Shown here: piece by piece, positions 1 to 14,900 of the stretch
Position numbering within the stretch: position 1 is the first letter of the stretch
How the letters are laid out: each line of letters begins with the position of its first letter
DNA from: Vibrio neonatus
GTDB taxonomy: Bacteria; Pseudomonadota; Gammaproteobacteria; Enterobacterales; Vibrionaceae
Length of the DNA stretch: 64,000 nt
Assembly: GCF_024346975.1 (NCBI RefSeq)
Contig: NZ_AP024886.1
Location: 434,001 to 498,000 of the forward strand
Direction: 5' to 3'
Translations under genes and position numbers: made by a program
The notes under the pieces: model-generated
What the model was told of the DNA's origin: nothing
Databases searched by the model: none
The model's input: the letters and a program-made list of their open reading frames with translations, nothing else

Positions 1-2985
1 GGTGATACGGCTATTTCGGGTCAAATTACTTCAAGTGATTTAGACCATGGTGATAGTGCAACGTACAGCACAACATTTAAACATGCTGGATTTACGCTAG
101 ACAACGATGGTACGTATCATCTCGATCCAACGGATGCGAGCTTCAACCATCTTGCAGTAGGTGAGCACGAAACGTTGATCGTGCCAGTGGTAGCGACCGA
201 TAAGCAGAATGGTCAAAGTCAACCTCAGAACTTGATCATCCGCGTTGATGGTACCAACGATAAACCAGTGGTCACCCACATTGCTTCACAAGTAGTGAAA
301 GAAGGTGATGCAGCCATTTCTGGTCAAATCACTTCAAGCGATCTAGACCATGGTGATAGTGCAACGTACAGCACAACGTTTAAGCATGCTGGGTTTACGC
401 TAGATAACGATGGTACATATCATCTTGATCCAACAGATGCGAGTTTCGATCACCTAGCGGTAGGCGAGCACGCGACCTTAGTTATTCCTGTTATTGCAAC
501 TGATAACAATGGCGGTCTAAGTCAACCTCAGAACCTGATCATACGTGTTGATGGTGCTAACGATAAGCCAGTGGTTAGCCACATTACTTCACAAACTGTG
601 AATGAAGGCGATACGGCTATCTCTGGTCAAATTACCTCAACCGATCTAGACCATGGTGATACAGCAACTTACAGCACCACCTTTAAACACGCTGGGTTTA
701 CGCTAGACAACGATGGTACGTACCACCTTGATCCTACAGATGCGAGCTTCGACCATCTTGCGGTAGGTGAGCATGAAACGTTGATCGTGCCTGTAGTTGC
801 TACAGATAAGCAGAGTGCTCAAAGTCAGCCACAGAACTTAATTATCCGCGTTGATGGTACGAATGATAAACCAGTGGTCACTCACATTACTTCACAAATT
901 GTGAACGAGGGTGATACGGCTATTTCAGGTCAAATTACCTCAACCGATCTAGATCATGGTGATACAGCAACTTACAGCACAACGTTTAAGCATGCTGGGT
1001 TTACTTTAGATAATGATGGTACATATCATCTTGATCCAACAGATGCGAGTTTTGAGCATCTTGCGGTAGGTGAGCATGAGACGTTAATCGTGCCAGTTAT
1101 TGCGACCGACAATAACAAGGGTCAGAGTCAGCCACAGAATCTAGTGATCCGTGTTGACGGTACAAACGATAAACCAGTGGTCACTCACATTACTTCACAA
1201 GTTGTGAAAGAAGGTGATACGGCTATTTCAGGTCAAATTACCTCAAGTGATTTAGACCATGGCGACAGTGCAACTTACAGTACAACGTTTAAACACGCAG
1301 GGTTTACTTTAGATAATGATGGTACGTATCATCTCGATCCAACCGATGCGAGCTTCGACCATCTTGCAGTAGGTGAGCACGAAACGTTAATCGTGCCAGT
1401 TATTGCGACTGATAAGCAGAATGGTCAAAGTCAGCCACAGAACTTGATTATTCGTGTTGATGGCACCAACGACAAACCAGTAGTGACTCACATTACTTCA
1501 CAAACTGTGAACGAAGGTGATGCAGCTGTTTCGGGTCACATTACTTCAATCGATTTAGACCATGATGATACAGCGACCTACAGCACCACGTTTAAGCATG
1601 CTGGGTTTACGTTAGACAACGATGGTACATATCATCTTGATCCAACGGATGCGAGTTTTGACCACCTTGCGGTAGGCGAGCACGCGACCTTAGTTATTCC
1701 TGTTATTGCCACTGATAACAATGGTAGTCTAAGTCAACCTCAGAACTTGATCATACGTGTTGATGGTACAAACGATAAACCAGTAGTCACTCACATTACT
1801 TCACAAACTGTGAATGAAGGTGATACAGCTATCTCTGGTCAAATTACCTCAACCGATTTAGACCATGGTGATACAGCAACTTACAGCACCACCTTTAAAC
1901 ACGCTGGATTTACGCTAGACAACGATGGTACATATCATCTTGATCCAACGGATGCGAGTTTTGACCACCTTGCGGTAGGCGAGCACGCGACCTTAGTTAT
2001 TCCTGTTATTGCCACTGATAACAATGGTGGTCTAAGTCAACCTCAGAACCTGATCATACGTGTTGATGGTACTAACGATAATCCAGTGGTCACTCACATT
2101 ACTTCACAAGTTGTGAAAGAAAGTGATGCAGCCATTTCAGGTCATATTACTTCAAGTGATTTAGACCATGGCGACAGTGCAACTTACAGTACAACGTTTA
2201 AACACGCAGGGTTTACGCTAGATAATGATGGTACGTATCATCTTGATCCAACCGACGCGAGTTTTGACCACCTAGCGGTAGGTGAGCACGAAACTTTAAT
2301 CGTGCCAGTTATTGCGACTGATAAGCAGAATGGTCAAAGTCAGCCACAGAACTTGATTATTCGTGTTGATGGCACCAACGACAAACCAGTAGTGACTCAC
2401 ATTGCTTCACAAACTGTGAACGAAGGTGACAAAGCGATTTCAGGTCAAATTACTTCAAGCGATTTAGATCATGGTGATACAGCAACGTACAGCACCACCT
2501 TTAAACATGCTGGGTTTACTTTAGATAATGATGGTACATATCATCTCGATCCAACCGATGCGAGTTTTGACCATCTTGCGGTAGGTGAGCATGAGACGTT
2601 AATCGTGCCAGTGGTAGCGACCGACAATAATAAAGGTCAAAGTCAACCACAGAACCTAATCATTCGTGTTGATGGTACTAACGATAAACCAGTAGTGACT
2701 CACATTACTTCACAAACAGTGAATGAAGGTGATGCTGCCATTTCAGGTCAAATCACCTCAACGGATAAAGATCACGGTGATAAAGCTCAATACAGTACGA
2801 CATTCAAGCACGATGGATTTAGTCTAGACATTGATGGTACATATCACCTTGATCCAACAGATGCGAGCTTTGACTACCTAGCGGCAGGTGAGCACGAAAC
2901 GTTAATGGTGCCAATCGTTGCGACCGATAAGCACAATGGTCAGAGTCTGCCTCAGAACTTGATTATTAAGGTAATGGGTACTAAT
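1..2985 (+). repeat. 303-bp in-frame VCBS tandem array (about 10 units)
   Basis: The GGTGAT..GC(T/A)ATTTC block recurs at 1, 304, 607, 910, 1213, 1516, 1819, 2122, 2425 and 2728, an exact 303-bp (101-residue) period. Units differ mainly by synonymous changes and by two alternative blocks near the unit end. The last unit (from 2728) is the most diverged, with KDHGDKAQYS in place of LDHGDTATYS. The array continues leftwards out of the window. Confidence 0.95.
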
Positions 2986-5900
2986 GACGCACCGGTGTTA
3001 ACTTTCTCTGAAAGTAAGGCGTCTCATTCTCAAGGTACTTTGGATAATACAGATGTAGATATTAATGATACGCACACTTACGCTATTGGAGATAAAGCAT
3101 CAGCAAACCCAACCGATACCATGCAGGGTCAGTTTGGTGAGTTAGTACTCGATACCGCGACGGGTAAATACACCTACACGCCAGCGGCTTCGGTTGCGGG
3201 TATGACGGTAGATAGCAATGGTGTGTATCATGGACACGACGTCTTTACTGTCAGCACCATTGATAATCATGGCGCAATATCAACCAAATATTTAGAGTTC
3301 GATCCACAAGTCACGGTGACTGCACCAAGTACAGATGGCGATCCAGCGGTACTAACGCCAAGCGTACCAACACCGCCACAACTGCTCGATACTCAGCCAC
3401 CGGTTGCAACGCCTGTGACACCTGAAACCAACAGTATCACGGGCATGCAGCTGACTGATGCAACCGATAGCGGTCCTGACCAAACCGATGGTATTACCAA
3501 TATCGCGAGTCCAGTGATAGAAGGCAGCACGCATGTGCCATTCTCAGTGGTAACCTTTACTGATGAGCACGGTAATGAAGTCGGTCGTACCACTTCTGAT
3601 AAAGACGGTCATTTTAATGCGTCACTACATAATCTCACGGGTAGTGTTGATGGCACTCAATACCACATAACAGGACATGCCATCGCCCCATCGTCGACGG
3701 GTGCAACCGATACGCCAACACCGTTATTGGTGACTATTGATAGTAGTGTTGCCGCGCCGGATGCGAATGTCGACGCACACGAAGACCAAACAGTATTAAG
3801 CACAGGCAATGTCTTGCTTGATATCCATAACGAAGCTTCTGCAATCGTTACCACTGTTGGGGATATTCAAGGTCAATACGGCACCTTTAATCTGCATCAA
3901 GACGGCAGTTACACGTACTCACTCGACAGCACCAAACCGGGCATTCAAGAGTTAAGTGAAGGCGGTCAACCGCTGACCGATACGATCAGCTATAGCGTGA
4001 CCGACCAAGCCGGTAACACCCAAACAGGCAGCTTAACCGCGACCATTGCAGGAACCAACGATCTGCCTGAGCTGACGGTGAACCCGACGGATAATAGTCA
4101 CGGCTCGTTAGAGTTTATCGATATCGATAAAGACGATACGCACACTTACGCCATAGGGGATATAGCGTCTACCAACCCAACTGATACCGAGCAGGGTCAC
4201 TTTGGTGAGTTGGTACTTAACACGGCAACGGGTGAGTACACTTACACGCCAGCGGCTTCCGTTGCGGGTATGACGGTAGATAAGACCGGCGTGTATCATG
4301 GACACGACGTCTTTACGGTCAGCACCATTGATAATCACGGCGCAATATCGACCAAATATTTAGAATTCGATCCACAAGTCACAGTGACTGCACCGAGTAA
4401 GGATGGCGATCCTGCGGTGCTAACGCCAAGCGTACCAACACCGCCACAACTGCTAGATACTCAGCCACCGGTTGCAACGCCTGTGACACCTGAAACTAAC
4501 AGTATTACGGGTATGCAGCTGACTGATGCAACCGATAGCGGTACAGACCATACTGATGGCATTACCAATATCGTGAGTCCAGTGATAGAAGGCAGTACGC
4601 ATGTACCGTTCTCAGTGGTAACTTTTACCGATGAGCACGGCAATGAAGTCGGTCGTACTACTTCCGATCAGCATGGTCATTTTAATGCGCCGCTTCATAG
4701 TCTTACAGGCAGTATTGATGGTACTCAATACCACATAACAGGACATGCTACGGCGCCATCGTCGACGGGTGCAACCGAGACGCCAACGCCGTTGTTGGTG
4801 ACCATTGATAATAGTATTGATACACCAGTGATTTCACCAATCGCACCAAGTAATGATTTAACGCCAGCTTTGCACGGTACGGGTGAGCCAGGTTCTACCA
4901 TTACCTTCACCGATGGGACGAACACGTTAGGCCAAACAGTGATGGGTACAGATGGTACGTTCAGTTTCACACCACACACTGATTTGCACGAAGGCAGTCA
5001 CATCACAGCGACTGCTATTGATAACGCAGGAAACAAGTCTCCGGCGACAACGGTTGCGACCAACATTGATACCACCATTGCACAGACCACCGTTGACATG
5101 ACGGATGGTAAGCCAGATACGCCAGAGCAACCTAATCATGCGATCAGTGCTTCAGAGCTCAGCTCGGTGACCATCAGCGGCACCATTGACCGCACTGATG
5201 GCACGGGTCAGTTAACGACAGTGACAGTAAGCGATGGCACAACCACCGTTCCTGTAGCTATAACGCACGCTAACGTCAATTCAACGACAGGCGACTTTAC
5301 ATTAAGTGGCGTGGATTTATCGGGTAAAGGCTTGAAGGACGGTCCATTGACCGTGACAGCCACAGCGACCGATGGCGCAGGCAACATCAGTACAGGCACA
5401 GGGCACGCGACGCTAGATGCCGATGTGCCAGATGCGCCAGTATTGACCGCACCTTCGCCAAGCAATGATTTAACGCCAACAGTGCACGGTACGGGTGAGC
5501 CAGGCACAACCATTACCTTCACTGATGGAACGAACATGTTAGGTCAAACCGTGGTAGGTACAGACAGTACGTTCAGTTTCACACCACACACTGACTTGCA
5601 CGAAGGCAGCCATATCACAGCGACAGCTATTGATAATGCGGGAAACAAGTCTCCAGCGACAACGGTTGCGACCAACATTGATACTACTATCGCACAGACC
5701 ACTGTTGATATGACCGATGGCACTGTGGGTAGTGTAGATCATCCTAACCATGACATTGACGCTACTGAAATGAGTTCAGTCAGTATCAGTGGCACCATTG
5801 ACCACACAGATGGTACAGAGCAGTTGACCTCACTGAGCATCAGTGACGGAACACATGTCATGACCCTCGATCCTAAGCCAATCACAGTCGATCCACAAAC

Positions 5901-8900
5901 GGGTCAATTTACGTTAGATAAGGTGGATTTAACCGGTCATTCGTTTACTGACGGCACGCTCACCGTGACAGCGATTGCTACTGATGCGGCAGGCAACACC
6001 AGTCCAGCATCTGCCACTGTCACATTAGATACCTCAGCGCCAATAGCGCCGACGGTAGACGCGATTTTACCGGGCAATGATTTAACGCCAACCATTACGG
6101 GTACAGGTGAGGTAGGCAGTACGATCACCTTTACCGACGGTACGAATGAGTTGGGTCATGTGGTGGTGGGAAGCCAAGGTACGTTCTCCTTTACGCCTTC
6201 TACGGATTTGAAGGAAGCTGATCACATTACGGTGACGTCTACGGATAAAGCGGGAAATACGTCGCCTGAAGTTAAGGTTGCGACCAACATTGATACCACA
6301 CCAGGTTCAATTTCTTTTGACAAGAATATCTCTGGTGACAACGTGCTTAATCATGTTGAGCAGGGTCAAGACTTGGTGATTTCTGGCACAACAACGGGTA
6401 TCGAAAATGCGCAAGTTGTTACAGTGCACTTTAGTGGTCAGGATTATCAAAGTACGGTAACCGACGGTAAGTGGAGTGTGACGGTAGATAAAACTGAATT
6501 AACCGGCTTCAAAGATGGTGAATCTCTTTCTATTACTGCGGATGTGAAAGACGCGGCAGGTAATGTGGCCCAGCAAGCAACACATTCATTAGCAGTCGAT
6601 ACTAGTGTGAATGCCCCGACTATTCACTTTGAAAGTACGGGCACCGACAGCGTGTACAACCAAGCCGAAGTGGGTGTGGATAACACGATTACAGCGACCA
6701 TTGATTTACCAACGGATGCGGTGGCAGGAGATACTGTCACCATTGACCGCACCGCACATGTATTAACTGCAACGGACATTACTGCTCAACATATCACTAA
6801 AGAGGTGTCGCCAGGCGCACCAGTTACTGCCAGCATCACAGACCAAGCGGGGAACGTATCGGCGTTGACCACCGAGACGGCGGCCAGTGCGGATGTTCTC
6901 GCTGGCACTATTGCCATTGATTCAAAAATTGCTGTTGATGATGTTCTTAATAAGCTTGAACAAGGTCAAGCTTTGACTATTTCCGGCACCACATCGGGTA
7001 TCGAAGACGATCAAGTAGTGACAGTGCACTTTGCCGGTCAGGATTATACGACGCAAGGTGCCGGCAATGTGCACGGTGGCGCGTGGAGTGTGACCATTCC
7101 GACTTCGGCACTGGCGCAACTGACTGACGCTCAAGCTGTGGACATTACCGCAGACGTAACGGATGCGGCGGGCAACCCAGCACCGCAAGCGACGCATCAT
7201 TTAGACGTTGATCTGACGGTTGGCTCGCCAGTGGGGCATGTTCCGACGCCAACAAGTGCCAGCGGTGAATACAATGCTGTTGACGTGAGTGCAAATGGCA
7301 CCATAACGGCGACCATTGATTTACCGACGGATGCGGTAGCGGGCGATACGTTAACCATTGACGGTACGGATCGCGTGCTCAAGCAATCAGAGATTGATCA
7401 GCAGCAAACCAGCACAGAATTGAAACCTGGCACAAGCGTCAGTGTGACGCTGACAGACCAAGCGGGTAATGTGTCAGCGCCAACTCAGATAACGGTTGCC
7501 AAGGCCGATACAACGGCGGGCAGCATAGCAATAGAAGACAAAGTTTCCGGTGATGATGTGCTAAACCTTGCCGAACAAGGCAAAGATTTAGTCATTTCAG
7601 GGACTACCCAAGATATTGAAGACGGCCAAGTGGTGACAGTGCACTTTGCTGGTCAGGATTATACGACGCAAGGTGCCGGCAATGTGCACGCCGGCGCGTG
7701 GAGTGTGACCATTCCGACTTCGGCACTGGCGCAACTGACTGACGCTCAAGCTGTAGACATTACCGCAGATGTAACGGATGCGGCGGGCAACCCAGCACTG
7801 CAAGCGACGCATCATTTAGACGTTGATCTGACGGTTGGCTCGCCAGTGGGGCATGTTCCGACGCCGACAAGTGCCAGCGGTGAGTACAACGCTGTTGACG
7901 TGGGTGCAAATGGCACCATAACGGCGACCATTGATTTACCGACGGATGCGGTAGCGGGCGATACGTTAACCATTGACGGTACGGATCGCGTGCTCAAGCA
8001 ATCAGAGATTGATCAGCAGCAAACCAGTACAGAATTGAAACCTGGCGCAAGTGTCAGCGTGACGCTGACAGACCAAGCGGGTAACGTGTCTGCACCAAGT
8101 CAGATAACGGTTGCCAAGGCTGATACAACGGCGGGCAGCATAGCAATAGAAGACAAAGTTTCCGGTGATGATGTACTAAACCATGCCGAGCAAGGCAAAG
8201 ATTTAGTCATTTCAGGGACTACCCAAGACATTGAAGACGGTCAAGTGGTGACAGTGCACTTTGCCGGCCAGGATTATACGACGCAAGGTGCCGGCAATGT
8301 GCACGGCGGCGCGTGGAGTGTGACCATTCCGACTTCGGCACTGGCACAACTTACTGACGCTCAAGCTGTAGACATTACCGCGGACGTAACGGATGCGGCG
8401 GGCAACCCAGCACCGCAAGCGACGCATCATTTAGACGTTGATCTGACGGTTGGCTCGCCAGTGGTGCATGTTCCGACGCCGACAAGTGCCAGCGGTGAGT
8501 ATAACGCTGTTGACGTGGGTGCAAATGGCACCATAACGGCGACCATTGATTTACCGACGGATGCGGTAGCGGGCGATACGTTAACCATTGACGGTACGGA
8601 TCGCGTGCTCAAGCAATCAGAGATTGATCAGCAGCAAACCAGCACAGAATTGAAACCTGGCACAAGCGTCAGTGTGACGCTGACAGACCAAGCGGGTAAT
8701 GTGTCAGCGCCAACTCAGATAACGGTTGCCAAGGCCGATACAACGGCGGGCAGCATAGCAATAGAAGACAAAGTTTCCGGTGATGATGTACTAAACCATG
8801 CTGAGCAAGGCAAAGATTTAGTCATTTCAGGGACTACCCAAGACATTGAAGACGGCCAAGTGGTGACAGTGCACTTTGCTGGTCAGGATTATACGACGCA

Positions 8901-11900
8901 AGGTGCCGGCAATGTACACGGCGGCGCGTGGAGTGTGACCATTCCGACTTCGGCACTGGCGCAACTGACGGACGCTCAAGCTGCAGACATTACCGCAGAT
9001 GTAACGGATGCGGCGGGCAACCCAGCACTGCAAGCGACGCATCATTTAGATGTTGATCTGACGGTTGGCTCGCCAGTGGGGCATGTTCCGACGCCGACAA
9101 GTGCCAGCGGTGAGTACAACGCTGTTGACGTGGGTGCAAATGGCACCATAACGGCGACCATTGATTTACCGACGGATGCGGTAGCGGGCGATACGTTAAC
9201 CATTGACGGTACGGATCGCGTGCTCAAGCAATCAGAGATTGATCAGCAGCAAACCAGCACAGAATTGAAACCTGGCACAAGCGTCAGTGTGACGCTGACA
9301 GACCAAGCGGGTAATGTGTCAGCGCCAACTCAGATAACGGTTGCCAAGGCCGATACAACGGCGGGCAGCATAGCAATAGAAGACAAAGTTTCCGGTGATG
9401 ATGTGCTAAACCATGCCGAACAAGGCCAGGATTTAGTCATTTCAGGGACTACCCAAGATATTGAAGACGGCCAAGTGGTGACAGTGCACTTTGCTGGTCA
9501 GGATTATACGACGCAAGGTGCCAGCAATGTGCACGCCGGCGCGTGGAGTGTGACCATTCCGACTTCGGCACTGGCGCAACTGACTGACGCTCAAGCTGTA
9601 GACATTACCGCGGACGTAACGGATGCGGCGGGCAACCCGGCGGCACAAGCTACACATTCGTTGTTAGTCGATACGAACGCGAACGCACCAAGTATTCACT
9701 TTGAAGATCCTGGTTCAGACGGTATTTATAATGCGTTGGAAGTGGCAAAAGGCAACGCTAATACAATTACCGCAACTATCCAACCGGACAGTGATGCGAA
9801 GGTTGGTGATGTGCTGCATTACACCATAAAAGGTAATTCGCCTGTTGAACACACACTAACTCAGAATGATTTGACCGATGGGGTCACAGTGGAAGTTCAT
9901 CCTGGGGATGACGTGACTGCGACAGTTACAGATGTAGCAGGCAACGTTTCAAGTTCAACTAGTGAAACTGCTCCTACCGCTGATACGGATGCAGGTAGTA
10001 TTTCGATTACTCCGAATGTATCAATTGATAATATTATTAATCATGCTGACTTGTCTTCCGAATTAAAAATTAGCGGTAGTACAAGCGGAATTGAAGTAGG
10101 CCAAGTAGTTGATGTTGAGTTTAATAACCATCATTACACAGCAGATGTTAAAGCAGATCATTCATGGACTTTGAACGTTCCAATTGATGACCTGGCGCTA
10201 TTACATGACGGTAATGTACAGACAATCACTGCGAATGTGAGCGATCATGCAGGTAATCCAGCAACTCCGGCGACGCATAATGTAGATGTGGATATTTTCG
10301 CTGGCGCCCCTTCTATTAACTTTAGTGATAGTGGTGCTGACGGTATTTACAACGCCGCAGAACTGAATCCAGATGGAACGGCAACAGCGACAATCGACTT
10401 GCCAAAAGATGCGACAGTAGGGGATACATTAAAATTATCTATTGTTCTGGGATCGCAAGCTACTGTCGATGGGCATTATGCTCTGACAGCGCAAGATATT
10501 TCAGCAGGTCATGTTGATTTTGAAGTGCAGCCTGGTTCAAAAGTGAGGGCGAGTATTACTGATAATGTTGGGAATACATCAAATGAAGCTACTGCGACAG
10601 CAGCGACAGCTGATATTACGTTACCATCAGCGGCAATTCATGTAGAAGCACTTACTGTTGACAATACCATTAATAGTTTCGAATCTCGTCAGGATGTTTC
10701 TGTTGTGGGGCATGTGACTGGTGATTTTAAACAAGGTGATACGGTCACTGTTACTATAGATAAACAAACATACACAGGTACACTCGAAGATAAAGGGAAC
10801 TTTAATGTAAAAGTTCCGGGAAGTGTTCTTAAAGACCACACTAGCTTTGAAGCGCGTATAGATACGACTGATCTTGCCGGCAATAAAGCTCATGCAACAA
10901 CTACGCATGATTACAGTGTCGACACACAAACTGGTAAGCCGTCTATTAGTCTCGAATCTGCAGGTTCTGATCATACTTATAATATCCAAGAAGTAGGTTC
11001 TGACGGGACTGTAACTGCAACGATTGATATTCCGCATGATGCCGTTGTTGGTGACGTATTAACGATTAATAATGCGCACCGCATGTTAACTGCAACTGAT
11101 ATTTCTACTCGTCAGGTGATGACAGAAGTTAAACCAGGTTCAACAGTGACGGCGAGTATTACAGATAAAGTAGGGAATGTATCTGAGCTTGCCACAGTGC
11201 AGGTAGCATCTGAGAATCTGGAAACACCTAAAGTAACGATAAATGTAGATAGCATTACTAGCGACAATATTATTAATCAAATTGAAGCTGGTTCTTTGGC
11301 TGATATAAATGCAGGAACCTCGACTCAATTAATTACAGGTACAGTTCAGGGGGACTTTAATAGCGGCGATATTGTAGTTATTGATAATATTCCTTCAGCC
11401 ACTGGCATCGTTGATTCATCGGGTAAATTTAGTATTCCAGTTCCTACTAAAGAGTTGCTAGGACAGACCAGTCTTCATCTTCATATGGATACTCAAAATG
11501 CTGCCGGAAATCCTGGTCATGGAACGGCGGTACATGACTACAGCGTAGATACACAAGTTGGCTCTCCAATTATTACCTTTGAAGGGCAACAGGGTAATCC
11601 TCACATATATAATGCAAATGAAGTTGGTCCTGATGGAACAATTAAGGCGACGATAATGTTGTCTCCAGATACAACTATCCAGGATACCCTAACTGTAAAT
11701 GGCAAACCTGTGCCTCTTACTCAAGATATTGTTAAGTCAGGGGAAGTTGTTATTGAGGTTCAGCCTGGAGAAAGGGTCGAAGCTAGTATTACAGACAATG
11801 CGGGAAATGTTTCTGCGACAGCCCATGAAATAGCGCCGATTGTTGATCTTACACCAGCAACACCGATTGTAGCTTTGAAAAACGACACTGGTTTTGATGG

Positions 11901-14900
11901 TGACAGGTTAACTAATGACGGTACGTTGGATGTGACAGGTATCGAAGTAGGTGCCACAGTTGAATATTCAGTTGATGGTACTCATTGGACCAATAGTTTT
12001 ACTGCAACTGAAAAATTAAATAATGTATATGTTCGCCAAACAGACGCAACTGGCAACGTATCTAAGTCAAATTACTTTCAGTTTGTGTTAGACACTAAAG
12101 TTGATGAACCAACAATTCATTTTCAAAAACCGAGCGCAAGCAATATCTACAACAAAAACGATGTGGACTCTGATGGAAAGGTTGCAGCCACAATAGATCT
12201 ACCACATAGTGCAACGTCTGGAGATATTTTAACTTTCGACAGTTCAGATCATGTTTTGAGTATTGCTGATATCCAAGCAAAATGTATAACTACTCGAGTT
12301 AAACCAGGTACTGCTTTGAGTGCGACATATACAGATCAAGCTGGAAATGTTTCTAATGTTGTAACAGAGACTGCTCCTGATGCGGATATAAAGCCACCTT
12401 CAGTTCATATTCATGTAGATAGTGTAGCAACAGACGATATCATCAATAACAGTGAATCTCAGCAAGTAACTGTACCTATTACAGGGGAAGTAACAGGCGA
12501 ATTTAACTCGGGTGACACGGTTACAGTATCTTTTGCTAAGAATTCATATTCAGGTGCTGTAGATAGCTCTGGTCACTTTAGTATTGACGTACCAAGTAAT
12601 GACTTGATAGGTCACACCAGTCTTGAAGCTAAAATTGCTACTACTGATGCGGCTGGAAATACAGGCTCAGACACAGATACCCATACTTATACTGTTGCGA
12701 CAGATATACCTATAGTCACGTTAGGCTCAATTGCTTTCGGTAATGATCCGCGTCCGGCTATTTCTGGTCATGTTGATGTTAAGTCGTCGGTACTTATTCC
12801 TGTGGGTACAGAAGTAGAAATTCAGATAGTAGGTGATTCACATACATACAAAGTAACAACAGATGCTCATGGTGATTTTGTATTAGCAAAAGGGGCATTA
12901 CAACAAGATTTACCTGATGGTCAAACTGATATTATTGCAACCGTAACAGATGTAGCCGGTAATGTAGGGAAAACATCTGAGCAAGTTGACGTTGATACTA
13001 CTGCGCCAACGCCACAAATCTACGTGGATGATATTACTACGGATAATTATATAAATAGCTCGGAGTCAAAAGGGGATGTACTTGTAACTGGAAAAGTAAC
13101 GGGATCATCTCATAGTGGTGCTGCTGTAACTCTGACTGTGCATGGAAAAGAATTCCATGGAACTACAGATGCTCAAGGTATTTATAAAATAAAAGTTTCA
13201 GGAGCAGATCTGAAAGACGATACCAGTATCGAGGCTAAAGTTGTAGCAACAGATAAGGCTGGCAACCAAGGCTCCAATACGACAATACACTCTTATTTCG
13301 TTGATACAACACTGCGTACACCAGTAATTTCTTTAGATCCAGCTTCAGATACATATGGGCAAGATCCTGCATCAAGTGCTATTCATATTGGCAGTGACTC
13401 AGATAATATTACGAAAGATGTGACTCCTACGTTCTCTATTACAGGAGTAGATGTTGATGCTAAGTCCGTTGAGATATTTGATGGAAAAACTTCGCTTGGG
13501 TTTGCTCAAAGGGATGGGAAAGGGCTTGAACATTGGAGTTTTACTCCGCCAAAAGGTGTTGAGCTGACAAAAGGTATTCATCATATTACGGCAGCGGTTA
13601 CTGATAAGGCTGGTAACCATGCATCGTCAATAGTATGTGATGTGACAATTTATACTGAAAATCCCAAGCCAACACTATCTGTACACAATGCTAATAACGA
13701 CAATGCTAGTCCAATACTAACAGGGACTGCGGAAGCGGGCTCTATAGTAGTTATTAAAGATGGTAAAGGTGAGATCGGTTCTGTATTGGCGGATAAAAAT
13801 GGCAATTATGAATATGATATGTCTAGCAAAGCGCATGCTCATACATTAGGAGAGGGGACACATGAGTTAGTTGCGGAGGCGATAGATGAAGCTGGCAACG
13901 CTCATGATTCTGATAGTGTGAGTACAACAATTAAACCAGAGCCTAAATTAGTTTATGCAGGTCCTGGAGAAAATACAAATGCTCAGGGTGGTACGCATTT
14001 AATTTATGGGACATTAGATACCCACCAAACAAGTGCCCCTGTTGATCATGATATTCACCTGACGATTGATAAGCATGAGGTAACTATTAAACAAGATGGT
14101 ACGATTGTTGCTCCTGGCTTAACGATTGACGATGCGCATCAATTTTTAATTGACCACCCCAATTCAGGGAATGTAAATGGTGGTGATAATCATATAGTTT
14201 CATTTACCGGAGTGGATGATATTTTAGCCCATACTTCGAATACGAACCTACAAAAGGGTGTGCAATCAGTTAATGGTGATGGGTATTATTTATACCTTCC
14301 TGGTAAATCATCGGACTACACATTAAACAGTGAAATTACCGGTAGCGGTAGTAAATATAATATTAGTGGTGGTTTGCATGGGCATGGTATAGATATCACT
14401 AGTATGAATGGTGTGAGAGGGATTATTTTCAGTAACGGGGAGACACTTTTAGCAAGTTCTGAGCAAAAGTTATCACAAGGCTCTTTGTCACAATCGGTAA
14501 CAACTGAAACATTCCACATGAATACTGATACATTTTTGCATACAACATCAGATGTTGCAGATAGTCATAGAGTGGTTGTCTTAACAGGAAATGAAGAAGA
14601 ATCTAATCATTGTTCTACAGAGTTTAAGATAATTGCTGGTGATGGGACTGTGATAGCAACAAATGAAAACCTTGATCAAGGCGATAATATTGTCATTCAT
14701 GAAAATCAACTTAAAGGTCTGCATATTGAAATTCCAAAAGGTGGAAAAATCAACTTGCATTTTGAGGGACACATTGAACAGAATGGTCAGCAAATTGGTG
14801 ATACTTTAGGTTGGCATTTTGTTGTTGCTAAGGATGGTCATGTTGGGAGAATTGAAGAATTTGAATATCATTCATCATCAAGTTCAAGTTCCGACGAACC

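Noticed and set aside
6922..9657. Regularly spaced minus-strand ORFs of 60-90 codons across the repeat arrays
   Set aside because: They repeat with the same period as the + strand array, have Arg/Cys/Ser-rich low-quality translations and no ribosome binding sites. They are reverse-frame shadows of the giant gene.
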